A stretch of DNA of 64,000 nt from Flavobacterium subsaxonicum WB 4.1-42 = DSM 21790 (GCF_000422725.1 NZ_AUGP01000028.1:116858-180857), one strand, 5' to 3'. Counted from the stretch's first letter, positions 43,283-52,985 are shown. Notes: generated by a model from the letters alone, not told the origin. A program made the numbers and translations.

Positions 43283-43427
43283 ATACTATTATTTATTACC
43301 GGCCTTAGCAAATTGCTACAGGCAGCCCTTTGTTTTATTGCAACAGCAGTAAAGCAGGCTTTGGTATTGTTATGTTTTGTGGCTAAGCTGCAAGGCACTC
43401 TCCCTTAATAGTATTTAAAATTTTTTA
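43279..43427 (+). ncRNA. Candidate structured leader/attenuator before the efflux channel gene
   Basis: TTAAATACTATT (43279-43290) and AATAGTATTTAA (43407-43418) are perfect complements bounding 116 nt. Inside, GCCTT/AAGGC and further short complements can pair. The closing arm is followed by AATTTTTT and, 3 nt later, the ATG of the next gene. The 5' arm contains the stop codon of the preceding gene. The stretch holds no reading frame. It may be a terminator-like attenuator or a processing element. Confidence 0.4.
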
Positions 43428-43429
43428 TC

Positions 43430-44695
43430 ATGGAATTTAAAAGTAAATTCTTTGTCTGGATAGCCGTTGTGTTTATCCAGGCAGTAGCCGTTGCGCAGTC
43501 TCCTGAGCCGGTTACACTTACCATAAAGCAGGCCGAAGAGCTGTTTTTTAAAAATAATTTCCTGCTGCTGGCCCAGCAATACAACATCAACAAGGCCGAT
43601 GCCCAGATAATACAATCTGAGGTATACCCCAACCCGGAAATTTCTGCCGATATGATTGCTTACGAAGCGCAGAACAATAATTACTTCCCCACCGGTAAAC
43701 AGGGCAACTTTGCCGCAGGCCTGGAGCAGCTTATATTGCTTGGTGGCAAACGCCGTAAGCAAATAGAGCTGGCCAAATTAGACAAGCAAATGGCTGAAGC
43801 CGAGCTTACCGACCTTACCCGCAACCTGCAGCAACAAATCTGGGACTCGTTCTACACCCTGCACCACCAGCAAAAAGTTATCGAAAAATACAACCAGTTG
43901 CTGGATAAGCTGCAATCGCTTATTAACAGCTACGAGGTTCAGGTAGCTAAAAATAATATAGCCCTTAAAGACCTGGTACGCTTAAAATCGGTTTACGTAA
44001 AAATAAACAACGATAAATCCGAAGAAAGCGCCGTGCTAATACAAGAGCAGCAAAAACTCAATATCCTGTTGGGCATAACGGCCAGTACCAATACCATTTA
44101 CACCAGTGCCGATGCCAATGCGTATTCAGATAAAGGCGTACTGTATGACGATGTACTGAATAAATCGTTAGAAAACCGCCCCGACCTTAACCAGGCAAAA
44201 CTGGGCATAGAGTCGGCCAAGCTTAATGTTTCGTTACAAAAACGAATGCTGATACCCGATGTTACATTGCGCGCAGGCTACAACCAACAGGGCGATGCCT
44301 TTAACAACCAGTATAATGTTGGCCTTGCCATACCGCTGCCGGTTTTCGACAGGAACAGGGGTAACATACAGGCGGCAAAAATTAACCAGCAGCAGCAAAC
44401 CCAGAATGTTTCGTACAAAGAGTTAGAAATCCGGAACGAGGTCCTGGCGGCCTACCAAAACTACACCCGCAGTGTAGACGAGTACAAGCGCATCAGCCAG
44501 CTTATTAACCAGGATTTTGATGCCGTGTACAATGGTATTACCTCCAACTTCCAGAAAGGCAATGTATCGATGATCGAGTTTGCCGATTTTTTCGAATCGT
44601 ACAACGAGGCACAAACCGAGGTAGAAAGGGTTAAGAAACAGCTTGCTATTGCCGCTGCCCAAATTAATTATGTAACAGGAACCAACAACTTTTAA
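43430..44695 (+). CDS. TolC family outer-membrane efflux channel (CzcC/CusC-type)
   Basis: The 421-residue protein has a signal peptide ending in AVAQSP and two long helical repeats typical of TolC proteins (IKQAEELFFKNNFLLLAQQYNINKADAQI in the first, LNQAKLGIESAKLNVSLQKRMLIPDVTLRAGY in the second). It forms the outer-membrane duct of a tripartite pump. It is followed at 3 bp by the adaptor gene. The ATG stands directly after the structured leader. Confidence 0.88.
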   Translation: MEFKSKFFVWIAVVFIQAVAVAQSPEPVTLTIKQAEELFFKNNFLLLAQQYNINKADAQIIQSEVYPNPEISADMIAYEAQNNNYFPTGKQGNFAAGLEQLILLGGKRRKQIELAKLDKQMAEAELTDLTRNLQQQIWDSFYTLHHQQKVIEKYNQLLDKLQSLINSYEVQVAKNNIALKDLVRLKSVYVKINNDKSEESAVLIQEQQKLNILLGITASTNTIYTSADANAYSDKGVLYDDVLNKSLENRPDLNQAKLGIESAKLNVSLQKRMLIPDVTLRAGYNQQGDAFNNQYNVGLAIPLPVFDRNRGNIQAAKINQQQQTQNVSYKELEIRNEVLAAYQNYTRSVDEYKRISQLINQDFDAVYNGITSNFQKGNVSMIEFADFFESYNEAQTEVERVKKQLAIAAAQINYVTGTNNF

Positions 44696-44698
44696 ACC

Positions 44699-45787
44699 AT
44701 GAAAAAATCTAAATATATACTGCTAACAGCCATTACGGCCCTGGTGCTAACCGGCTGCGAGAAAAAGAAAGAAGTTGCCGAAGTAAAGCAGCAATTTGAA
44801 ATGACCGATAAAATGTACGGCGAAAGCACTTTTGCCGATGCAAAAACGGAGTTTGCACAGAACGAGATCCGCCTGTTTGGTAAAGTAACGGCCGATAATA
44901 ATAACATGGCGCAGGTGTTTCCGGCAGTGGGGGGTAATGTAATTAGCATTAACGCCGAACTGGGCGACTACGTAAAGCAGGGGCAGTTGCTGGCAAGCAT
45001 CCGCAGCAGCGAGGTGGCCGGCTACCAGAGCCAGACTACCGATGCCGATGCTAATGTGTCTATTGCAGAGCGTAACCTGCAAAGCGTTAAAGATATGTAC
45101 GAGGGCAAACTGGCCTCTGAAAAAGAACTGGTTGTGGCTCAAAAAGAACTGGATAAGGCAAAATCTGAAAAAAGCAGGATGAAGGAGGTTAACAACATTT
45201 ACAGGCTTAAAAGCGGATCGGTTTACAACCTGTACGCTCCAATTAGCGGCTATGTGGTGTTTAAAGATGTTAGCCCTAACGAAATGCTTATCAGCAACCG
45301 AGACGAGGCCATTTTTACCATCGCGAAGCTGGATAATGTTTGGGTACTGGCCAACGTAAACGAAAGCGACCTGGGAAATATTAAGCAGGGGCAGGAGGTA
45401 AACATACAGACTATTGCCTACCCTGATAAAAAAATTACAGGTAAAATAGACAAGATATTTAATGTTATAGATCCTGATACCCGCGCTGCCAAAGCACTTA
45501 TAAAAGTGCCTAACGCCGATGTAGCCCTAAAGCCGGAAATGAATGCCACGGTAACAGTACATTATGCCGACACCAAAAAGTTTGTATCGGTGCCGTCTCA
45601 GGCGGTGGTGTTCGATAAGAACAAATATTTTGTAATGGTATTTAAGTCTAAAACCGATGTAGAGACCCGCGAGGTTACCATCTACAGGGCGTTAGACGAT
45701 ACTACCTACTTATCGTCCGGATTAAAAGAGGGCGAAAAAGTTATCGTAAAAAATAACCTGCTAATCTACGATGCCATTAACGACTAA
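44699..45787 (+). CDS. Periplasmic adaptor (membrane fusion) lipoprotein of RND efflux pump
   Basis: The 362-residue protein carries a lipoprotein signal with lipobox LTGC (Cys at residue 20). It has the HlyD/CusB adaptor order: a beta-hairpin half (NNMAQVFPAVGGNVISINAELGDYVKQGQLLASI), a coiled-coil hairpin (about 105-160) and the second lipoyl half (YNLYAPISGYVVFKDVSPNEML). The usual C-terminal beta domains follow. It would couple the CzcA-type pump to the outer channel. No extra CusB-like metal-binding Met cluster is evident at the N-terminus. Confidence 0.9.
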   Translation: MKKSKYILLTAITALVLTGCEKKKEVAEVKQQFEMTDKMYGESTFADAKTEFAQNEIRLFGKVTADNNNMAQVFPAVGGNVISINAELGDYVKQGQLLASIRSSEVAGYQSQTTDADANVSIAERNLQSVKDMYEGKLASEKELVVAQKELDKAKSEKSRMKEVNNIYRLKSGSVYNLYAPISGYVVFKDVSPNEMLISNRDEAIFTIAKLDNVWVLANVNESDLGNIKQGQEVNIQTIAYPDKKITGKIDKIFNVIDPDTRAAKALIKVPNADVALKPEMNATVTVHYADTKKFVSVPSQAVVFDKNKYFVMVFKSKTDVETREVTIYRALDDTTYLSSGLKEGEKVIVKNNLLIYDAIND

Positions 45788-45796
45788 ATATAAGCC

Positions 45797-48700
45797 ATGA
45801 ATAAGTTGATAAAAAACATAATTGGCTTCTCGCTTCGCAATAAAATGTTTACCTTTTTTTGGGTGGGCGTTGTAGTTATTGCGGGTATAATAAGCTACAA
45901 GAATATTCCGGTAGAGGCCTTTCCGGATGTTACCAATACACAAATAATTGTTGTAACCGAATGGAACGGCCGCAGCGCCGAAGAGGTAGAGCGCTTTGTA
46001 ACCTCGCCTATAGAAATTGCCATGAATTCGGTTCAGAAAAAAACCAACGTGCGCAGTATTACCATGTTTGGGCTGTCTGTTATCAAAATTATTTTTGATG
46101 ATGATGTAGATGATACGTTTGCGCGTTTTCAGGTAAACAACCAGTTGCGCAACGTGCAGCTGCCCGATGATGTAGAACCCGAGGTACAACCCCCTTATGG
46201 CCCAACCGGCGAGATTTACAGGTACACCCTGCACAGCGACACTAAAGATACGCGAGAACTTTTAACCCTGCAAAATTGGGTAATCGACAGGCAGTTAAGG
46301 GCAGTGCCCGGCATAGCCGATGTTGTTGCCTTTGGTGGCCGCGAAAAAACATACGAGGTGGGCATAGACCCTATAGCACTCCAAAAATATGAGCTTAGCT
46401 CGCCCGAGGTGTACGAGGCCATAAACAAAGCCAACCTTAACGTGGGTGGCGATGTTATTGAGAAAAACGGGCAGGCCTACGTAGTTAAGGGCATTGGTCT
46501 GCTGGATAACATTCAGGATATAGAAAACACCATTGTGGCACAGCGCAATGGCAACCCGGTACTGGTAAAAAACATTGCCAAAGTAAGCGAGTCTAACGTG
46601 CCGCGCGTAGGGCAGGTGGGCCTGAACGATAATGATGATGTGGTAGAGGGCATTGTGGTAATGCGCAAGAACGAAAACCCATCGGAAGTTTTGGGCCGCC
46701 TTAAAGAAAAAATTGCCTACGTGCAGGAAAACGTGCTGCCTAAAGATGTAAAAATGGTAACGTTTTACGACCGCGACAGGCTAATGGAGTTTTGTACCCA
46801 CACCGTTACACATAACCTTGTAGAGGGTATACTGCTGGTTACGGTTATCGTATTTCTCTTTATGGCCGACTGGCGTACTACGCTTATCGTATCCATAATT
46901 ATTCCGCTGGCGCTGCTGTTTGCGTTCTTGTGCCTAAAATTAAAGGGCATGAGTGCTAACCTGCTCTCGCTGGGCGCGGTAGATTTTGGTATTATTATAG
47001 ATGGTGCCGTTGTAATGGTAGAGGGGCTCTTTGTAGCGCTCGACCAGCTCCAGCACCGTATAGGGCCAGACCGTTTTAATAAACTGTCTAAGCTTGGATT
47101 AATCCGTAAAGAAGGCACCAAACTTGGTGTGGCCATATTTTTTAGTAAGCTGATCATCATATCAGGCCTGCTACCCATTTTTGCATTCGAAAAGGTGGAA
47201 GGTAAAATGTTCTCGCCCCTGGCATGGACACTTGGTTTTGCCTTATTGGGTGCATTAATATTTACGCTGACCTTAGTGCCGGTATTATGCTCTATACTGC
47301 TTAGAAAAAATGTAAAAGAAAAACACAACCCCGTTGTAAACTTTTTCGATAAAATTGTAGGCAAAGGCATTGGCGTTACGTTTAAAAACAAACGTACCTC
47401 TATCATCGTGTCGGTTGTAATATTGGTGGTTACCCTGTTTTCGGCCAAATTTATGGGTACAGAATTTTTGCCGCCACTTAATGAGGGCGCACTTTGGGTA
47501 ACGGCAGAACTGCCCATTAGCAACTCGCTTACAGAGAGTGTAAAAACAGCCCGCAAAATTCGCGAAGAACTTAAATCGTTCCCAGAGGTTAACGATGTGC
47601 TTTCGCAAACCGGCCGTAGTAACGATGGTACCGACCCTAACGGATTTGGATTCCTGCAGTTTCAGGTCGACCTGAAGCCTCACGAAGAATGGAAACGCGA
47701 CCTAACCGTTGATGGGTTGATTGAGGAGATGAATAAAAAACTGAGTAAGTACCAGGGCATTACCTATAACTATAGCCAACCGGTTATAGATAACGTAGCC
47801 GAGGCTGTTGCCGGTTTTAAAGCATCTAACGCGGTAAAAATTTATGGCGATGACTTACAGGTTTTAGATAAAATTGCCAACGAGGTAATGAAAAAAATAG
47901 AACCTATAGACGGTATTAAAGATGTTGGTGTACTGCGCAACTTAGGGCAGCCGGGCATTAGCGTTAAGTTCGACGAAGAAAAAATGGCGCTCTACGGTGT
48001 GCAAAAACGCGATGCACAGGGCATTATAGAAATGGCCATTGGCGGTAAAACCGCCAGCCAGAAATACGAAGGCGAAAAGAAATTTGACATCAGGCTGCGT
48101 TACGAAGAGCAGTACCGTAAAGATGAAGAAGATATTATGAACCTTATGGTGCCAACACTTCGTGGGGGCAAAGTGCCGCTTAAAGAAATTGCCAGCGTTA
48201 CTACCGAGACCGGCCCTGCCTTTGTGTACCGCGATGATACCAAACGTTTTATTGGGGTTAAATTCTCTGTACGCGACCGCGACCTTGGTGGTGCCATTGC
48301 CGAGGCTCAGGCCAAGGTAAAAACATTAAAATTGCCCGATGGCTATACCGTGGGCTGGACGGGCGAGTACGAAAACCAGATAAGGGCAAGTGCCAAGCTG
48401 GCGCAGGTAGTGCCCATATCGTTAGTGCTCATTTTTGTGCTGCTGTTTATAATGTTCGGCAATATAAAAGATTCGCTGTTGGTGCTCATCAATGTGCCGT
48501 TTGCGGTAATTGGCGGTATCCTGGCGCTGCAAATAACGGGCATTAACTTTGGTATCTCGGCAGGGGTAGGGTTTATTGCGCTCCTGGGTATCTGTATCCA
48601 GAACGGGGTAATACTCGTCTCAGAGTTTCATACCAACCTCAAGGCCAAGCTATCGCTTACAGATGCTATTATACAGGGGGTAAAATCCAGAACCAGGCCC

Positions 48701-48898
48701 GTGGTAATGACGGCCTTAATGGCAGCCATCGGGCTAATGCCGGCGGCACTTTCAACCGGTATCGGGTCAGAATCCCAAAAACCCCTTGCCATATCTATTA
48801 TTGGCGGTTTGGTAACAGCTACGGTATTTACACTGTTGGTGTTCCCTAACTTCTTTTACTGGGCCATGCGCAAAAAGCATCAAAATTTAATGGAATAA
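45797..48898 (+). CDS. CzcA-type heavy-metal efflux RND transporter (HME family)
   Basis: The 1033-residue inner-membrane proton antiporter has 12 membrane helices and two large periplasmic loops. The fourth helix reads AVDFGIIIDGAVVMVEG, matching the DFGxxxDGAxxxVE signature of HME pumps for divalent ions (Zn, Co, Cd, Ni) rather than the copper/silver type. Inference from this motif is therefore Czc-like. It lies 9 bp behind the adaptor gene and ends the operon, with a terminator 80 bp on. The CDF exporter elsewhere in the window may serve the same ions. Confidence 0.93.
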   Translation: MNKLIKNIIGFSLRNKMFTFFWVGVVVIAGIISYKNIPVEAFPDVTNTQIIVVTEWNGRSAEEVERFVTSPIEIAMNSVQKKTNVRSITMFGLSVIKIIFDDDVDDTFARFQVNNQLRNVQLPDDVEPEVQPPYGPTGEIYRYTLHSDTKDTRELLTLQNWVIDRQLRAVPGIADVVAFGGREKTYEVGIDPIALQKYELSSPEVYEAINKANLNVGGDVIEKNGQAYVVKGIGLLDNIQDIENTIVAQRNGNPVLVKNIAKVSESNVPRVGQVGLNDNDDVVEGIVVMRKNENPSEVLGRLKEKIAYVQENVLPKDVKMVTFYDRDRLMEFCTHTVTHNLVEGILLVTVIVFLFMADWRTTLIVSIIIPLALLFAFLCLKLKGMSANLLSLGAVDFGIIIDGAVVMVEGLFVALDQLQHRIGPDRFNKLSKLGLIRKEGTKLGVAIFFSKLIIISGLLPIFAFEKVEGKMFSPLAWTLGFALLGALIFTLTLVPVLCSILLRKNVKEKHNPVVNFFDKIVGKGIGVTFKNKRTSIIVSVVILVVTLFSAKFMGTEFLPPLNEGALWVTAELPISNSLTESVKTARKIREELKSFPEVNDVLSQTGRSNDGTDPNGFGFLQFQVDLKPHEEWKRDLTVDGLIEEMNKKLSKYQGITYNYSQPVIDNVAEAVAGFKASNAVKIYGDDLQVLDKIANEVMKKIEPIDGIKDVGVLRNLGQPGISVKFDEEKMALYGVQKRDAQGIIEMAIGGKTASQKYEGEKKFDIRLRYEEQYRKDEEDIMNLMVPTLRGGKVPLKEIASVTTETGPAFVYRDDTKRFIGVKFSVRDRDLGGAIAEAQAKVKTLKLPDGYTVGWTGEYENQIRASAKLAQVVPISLVLIFVLLFIMFGNIKDSLLVLINVPFAVIGGILALQITGINFGISAGVGFIALLGICIQNGVILVSEFHTNLKAKLSLTDAIIQGVKSRTRPVVMTALMAAIGLMPAALSTGIGSESQKPLAISIIGGLVTATVFTLLVFPNFFYWAMRKKHQNLME

Positions 48899-48977
48899 TA
48901 TAGTTGTTGGTTAATTATGTGAGATGAAGTCGCCTGGAGAGTATTCTTCGGGCGATTTCTGTTTTAATTTAAGGCAT

Positions 48978-49006
48978 AAAAAAATCCCCAAACGGGGATT
49001 TTTTTT
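48978..49006. terminator. Bidirectional terminator between the efflux operon and the Lmo0937-type gene
   Basis: AAAATCCCC (48981-48989) pairs with GGGGATTTT (48994-49002) around AAAC, with an A run on one side and eight T on the other. It serves two convergent genes. Confidence 0.85.
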
Positions 49007-49040
49007 GCTTTTGTAAGTAGGTAGGTTATTGAGTAAAAGT

Positions 49041-49199
49041 TTACGGCCTTCTGCCCACGGCAAGCCTGTAAAGAATACCAATAATAGCCAATACTAATAA
49101 TATGTGGATAAGGCTACCAACAGATTCTGCAAAGCCAAAATATCCTACAAGCCATCCTATTATAAGGATTACAACAATTAACCAGATTAAATCTCTCAT
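49041..49199 (-). CDS. Lmo0937 family small membrane protein
   Basis: The reading frame encodes 52 residues: MRDLIWLIVVILIIGWLVGY, then a Gly/Ser turn, then HILLVLAIIGILYRLAVG and a basic end RRP. The two hydrophobic helices with the IWLIVVILIIGWL and HILLVLAIIGILYRL blocks are those of the Lmo0937 family, small membrane proteins often linked to envelope stress and of unknown mechanism. It is convergent with the efflux pump gene across a shared terminator. Confidence 0.82.
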   Translation of the reverse strand: MRDLIWLIVVILIIGWLVGYFGFAESVGSLIHILLVLAIIGILYRLAVGRRP

Positions 49200-49349
49200 G
49201 ATACTATGTTTTTAAAAGTTAGTGAGATAAAATTACTCATTAATACAAGCGGGTGTTAATTCATTAAGAATCCTTTAATAGCCAAAGTTTTCTTAATAAA
49301 TTCATTGCAAATTATTTACTAAAAAAAATCCCCCTCCGCATTAATTAAG

Positions 49350-49357
49350 TACTTTTG
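49350..49357 (+). promoter_or_regulatory. -7 promoter element of kmo
   Basis: TACTTTTG matches TAnnTTTG, 23 nt before the ATG at 49381. Confidence 0.5.
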
Positions 49358-49380
49358 TATAGTATATAGAATATATTTTC

Positions 49381-50724
49381 ATGCAAACTCCCTTAAAAAT
49401 TGCAGTAGTAGGCTCCGGACTTGTAGGATCGCTGCTGGCAATATACCTTAAAAGAGCAGGGCACACTGTAGATGTTTACGATAGAAGCCCCGATATAAGA
49501 AAAATTCAATTTTCCGGCCGGTCTATTAACCTTGCTATGTCGCACCGCGGCTGGCGCGCGTTAGACGAGGTAGGTTTGGGAGACGAAATACGAAAACTGG
49601 CCATACCTTTAGAAAAGCGCGCCATACACCTTGTAGGGCAGCCGCTGGCCTACCAGTATTATGGTAAAGAGGGCGAGAGCATTTATTCTATATCGCGTGG
49701 ACTGCTTAACCGCAAAATGGTTAGCCTGGCCGAAGCCGAAGGAGTAAACTTTTTTTTCGAGTCGCGCGTGTGGGATGTATCCCTGGAAACAGCTACACTA
49801 CACACCGGCGAAACCGAAAGGGGCGCCTGGACCGATTTGGATTATGATATGGTTTTTGGTGCCGATGGTGCCTTTTCACGAGTTCGCCACCGCATGCAGC
49901 GCCAAAACAGGTTTAACTATTCTCAGGAATTTTTAAACATGGGTTACAAAGAGCTTAACATTCCGGCGAATGCAGATGGTACCCATAAATTAGACAAAAA
50001 CTCATTCCATATATGGCCAAGGCAGGATTTTATGCTTATAGCCATGCCTAATATGGATGGCAGCTTTACCTGTACGCTTTTTATGCCGTTTGAAGGCGAA
50101 AAGTCGTTCGAATCGCTTAAGGATAAAGAAACGCTGGAGCAGTTTTTTGCAACGCATTTTCCAAGCACGGTAGATGTTATACCCAATCTGGTTGAAGATT
50201 TTTTTAAAAACCCTACCAGTACGCTGGTTACCATGAAGTGCTTTCCGTGGACGTTTCAGGACAAAGTTGCTCTTATTGGCGATGCCTGCCACGCCATAGT
50301 GCCGTTTTACGGGCATGGCATGAATGCCGGTTTTGAAGATATTACCATACTTAGCCAGATGATGGAGCAGTATGGCGACGATTGGACAACCATATTTAAA
50401 GAATACGAAAAGAGCCGCAAACCTAATGCCGATGCTATTGCTGAGCTGTCTTACCGAAACTTTTTAGAGATGAGCTCTAAAACGGCTGATGATAAATTTC
50501 ACCTGCAAAAAAAGATAGAGAAACGATTTTCTGAAAAGTACCCCGATAAGTGGCTGCCCCTTTACAGTAGGGTAACCTTTAGTTACAGGCCCTACAGCGA
50601 GGCCCTTGCAATAGGCGACAGGCAAAAGGCAATAATGGACGAAGTAATGCGCATGGAAGGTATAGAAAACAACTGGGATAAGCCCATTGTAGATGCACGC
50701 ATACTGGAGCTGTTAGAGCAATAG
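49381..50724 (+). CDS. kmo: Kynurenine 3-monooxygenase
   Basis: The 447-residue flavoprotein hydroxylates L-kynurenine to 3-hydroxykynurenine using NADPH and oxygen, a step of tryptophan breakdown that can lead to quinolinate and NAD. The FAD-binding start VVGSGLVGSLLAIYLKRAGH and the KMO hallmark FSGRSINLAMSHRGWRAL (about 45-62) are clear. GDACHAIVPFYGHGMNAGFED (about 301-321) is the second FAD motif. No other kynurenine-pathway gene lies in this window. It is monocistronic. Confidence 0.93.
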   Translation: MQTPLKIAVVGSGLVGSLLAIYLKRAGHTVDVYDRSPDIRKIQFSGRSINLAMSHRGWRALDEVGLGDEIRKLAIPLEKRAIHLVGQPLAYQYYGKEGESIYSISRGLLNRKMVSLAEAEGVNFFFESRVWDVSLETATLHTGETERGAWTDLDYDMVFGADGAFSRVRHRMQRQNRFNYSQEFLNMGYKELNIPANADGTHKLDKNSFHIWPRQDFMLIAMPNMDGSFTCTLFMPFEGEKSFESLKDKETLEQFFATHFPSTVDVIPNLVEDFFKNPTSTLVTMKCFPWTFQDKVALIGDACHAIVPFYGHGMNAGFEDITILSQMMEQYGDDWTTIFKEYEKSRKPNADAIAELSYRNFLEMSSKTADDKFHLQKKIEKRFSEKYPDKWLPLYSRVTFSYRPYSEALAIGDRQKAIMDEVMRMEGIENNWDKPIVDARILELLEQ

Positions 50725-51363
50725 TATTTCTTAGATAGCCGGTTTAATATAATTGGTGTTTTATACTATGTAATGGCCTTAAATAGTTAACACAAATGGT
50801 TGCTAAAAACAACCGTTTGTAAAGTTAATGTTAAGGGTAAAGTGAGTGTGGTGCTGCAAACAGTTAAAAATAACTGGTAGGGTAGTGCCAATTAATCCGT
50901 CTTACTTTCGTACATTTAATTCTATATAAGATTGGTATACTAATAAAGTCCGAAATCGATTTAAAAATATTTTATTGTAGGAATTTACTTTAGTATAATC
51001 GTTTTAGTAAGGCGCAAATGGTTAATTTAACCATAAATAAAAGGTGTTAAAATAAAATTTAAGAGGCCACACAATAAACAAATGTAATTTGTGTTATTTA
51101 TAGGCAATCTATATTTATTTAAAATAATTTATAACGAATGGTAGTTTTGAGTGAGTAAAAATTGATTTTGCATAAACAATTCCTAATTAATTGGTGTTTG
51201 GATTTGATTAATGTTGCAATAAATTATTGTTAAGAATTGATAAAAAAAATCATTTTGTTTTTTTTTATCCTCTAATAATATAAATTTGCCATTCTTATGT
51301 AAAAAATAATTTTAACAAGTAAGAGATTATTATTAAAAAATCAGAAAACTAAATTTAAAAAAA
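50725..51363. other. 639-bp AT-rich spacer before exbB
   Basis: No open frame looks real. A hairpin (50792-50802 with 50810-50820, ACAAATGGTTG against CAACCGTTTGT, one G.U pair) follows kmo without a T tract. The exbB promoter stands at the right end. The rest is strongly AT-rich and otherwise unremarkable. Confidence 0.6.
51255..51288 (+). promoter_or_regulatory. Promoter of the exbB-tonB operon
   Basis: TTG (51255-51257) and TAAATTTG (51281-51288) are 23 bp apart, giving a leader of roughly 70 nt before exbB. Confidence 0.5.
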
Positions 51364-52227
51364 ATGGCAAACGCATCTGTTCAAAAAGTTGAAAAAAAAG
51401 AAGGTAGTTCTAAAGGGTCCAATATATTTGCTGGATTAGCTATCGTTGTATGTTTATTAGTTGGGGTTCTTGTATGGAAATTTATAATGGGTGCTCCTGC
51501 AAACTTTGAAAACGCTAAAGAAATGACTGAAAAAGGAGCCGAAGCCGGTCACCCGCTTAATGGTAACTTTTTAGGTACAGTATATAAAGGTGGTGTTATT
51601 GTTGCTGCGCTACTTGGATTATTATTAATGGCTCTTGTATTCTCTATAGAGAGGTTTTTTGTAATAAGCAAAGCTGCCGGTAAAGGTAACTTAGAGTCTT
51701 TTGTGGCTAAAGTACAGGCTCAGATTAAAGCTGGTAACATTAACGAGGCTATGGCTGAGTGCGATAAACAACAAGGTACTGTTGCTAACGTTGTAAAAGC
51801 AGGTCTTTTAAAATATGAAGAAGTTAAAAGAGAAGGTTTTGATAGCGAAAGGGCAGAAGCTGCTATTCAGCAGGAATTAGAAGAGGCTACTTCTCTTGAA
51901 ATGCCAATGTTAGAGAAAAACCTTGTTATCCTTTCTACACTTGTATCTATTGGTACACTTGTTGGTCTACTTGGTACAGTATCGGGTATGATTAAAGCGT
52001 TCTCTGCACTTGGTGCCGGTACAACGCCAGATTCTGCTCAGCTTGCTGTAGGTATCTCTGAGGCACTTATTAACACAGCTACAGGTATTGGTACTTCAAC
52101 TGTGTCAATTATTGCTTACAACGTGTTTACATCTAAAATTGACAAACTTACTTACTCTATTGACGAGGCTGGTTTCACAATTACCCAAACTTACAGAAGG
52201 TTTAGGGCTCGTGCTAACAACGCATAA
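51364..52227 (+). CDS. exbB: MotA/TolQ/ExbB proton channel family protein
   Basis: The 287-residue inner-membrane protein uses the proton gradient, with ExbD and TonB, to drive outer-membrane transport. There is a membrane helix near the start (about 20-40), a second at about 75-95, and the conserved ExbB pair at about 190-270 (LVILSTLVSIGTLVGLLGTVSGMIKAFSAL and VGISEALINTATGIGTSTVSIIAYNVF). It is first in an operon of seven genes to 57348. A strong hairpin separates it from exbD. Confidence 0.92.
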   Translation: MANASVQKVEKKEGSSKGSNIFAGLAIVVCLLVGVLVWKFIMGAPANFENAKEMTEKGAEAGHPLNGNFLGTVYKGGVIVAALLGLLLMALVFSIERFFVISKAAGKGNLESFVAKVQAQIKAGNINEAMAECDKQQGTVANVVKAGLLKYEEVKREGFDSERAEAAIQQELEEATSLEMPMLEKNLVILSTLVSIGTLVGLLGTVSGMIKAFSALGAGTTPDSAQLAVGISEALINTATGIGTSTVSIIAYNVFTSKIDKLTYSIDEAGFTITQTYRRFRARANNA

Positions 52228-52249
52228 TTAAAAAGAGTATTTGATAATA

Positions 52250-52300
52250 TTACAGGCCAAAAGTGCGTTAATTAATATAAGGCACTTTTGGGGTCTGTAA
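52250..52300 (+). other. Strong intercistronic hairpin between exbB and exbD
   Basis: TTACAGG-CCAAAAGTGC (52250-52266) pairs with 52282-52300: ten perfect inner base pairs plus an outer TTACAG/CTGTAA block. The 15-nt loop is AT-rich. No T tract follows, and exbD begins 18 nt later, so it looks like an mRNA-stability or processing element rather than a terminator. Confidence 0.6.
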
Positions 52301-52317
52301 GCTAATAAAAAACAATA

Positions 52318-52965
52318 ATGGCTAAAGTTAAAATATCAAGGAAGAGTACCAGGATAGACATGACCGCTATGTGCGATGTTGCGTTTCTTTTGCTGTCGTT
52401 CTTCGTAATGACTGCCACTGCAAAGCAACCAGAGCCAAAGCCGGTTGATACGCCTGTTTCTACGGTATTGGATAAGCTTCCTGAAGAGGGTGTAGCTACA
52501 ATATCTGTTGGAGATAAGCAGGTGTTTTTTACCATTCCAAGAGCAGCAAGAGAAGGTACGCTATCGCGTATGGCTACAAAATACAATGTTACTTTTACTC
52601 AGGAAGAAATTAAAAAATTTGTGGGTATGGATGGTTTTGGTGTGCCGCTTAACCAGCTTAAAGGCTTATTAGCCCTTAGTGTTAACGAGCGTAATGCACC
52701 AAATATGCAAAAAGGTATTCCTTACGATTCTGTTGGTAACCAGCTTGGAGACTGGGTAGAGCAGGCAAGGGAAGCCGAAAAGGCTGTGCTTGATGCACGT
52801 ATTGCCGATGGCGATGAAACGGTTAAATATAAAGACCTTGATATTGCTATAAAAGGTGATGCGAAAGAAGATTATCCTACTATCAAGAGGATTATTGATA
52901 TCCTGCAGGCTCAGAAGAAAAACAAATTCTATCTTGTTACAGGATTAAGAAACGAAGATTTTTAA
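52318..52965 (+). CDS. exbD: ExbD/TolR family protein (first paralogue, longer)
   Basis: The 215-residue protein has a short cytosolic start and a single membrane helix (about 18-36) with the proton-carrying Asp in IDMTAMCDVAFLLLSFFVMT. The periplasmic part is larger than in E. coli ExbD (141 residues), with an insertion at about 70-160 and a C-terminal YPTIKRIIDILQAQKKNKFYLVT. It would pair with ExbB. Two ExbD genes in one Ton operon are usual in Bacteroidetes. Confidence 0.9.
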   Translation: MAKVKISRKSTRIDMTAMCDVAFLLLSFFVMTATAKQPEPKPVDTPVSTVLDKLPEEGVATISVGDKQVFFTIPRAAREGTLSRMATKYNVTFTQEEIKKFVGMDGFGVPLNQLKGLLALSVNERNAPNMQKGIPYDSVGNQLGDWVEQAREAEKAVLDARIADGDETVKYKDLDIAIKGDAKEDYPTIKRIIDILQAQKKNKFYLVTGLRNEDF

Positions 52966-52985
52966 TATTATAAAAATAATATAAA

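Noticed and set aside
46765..47556. Minus-strand open frame of 263 codons inside the RND pump gene
   Set aside because: Antisense shadow of a well-conserved gene, without promoter or recognisable protein.
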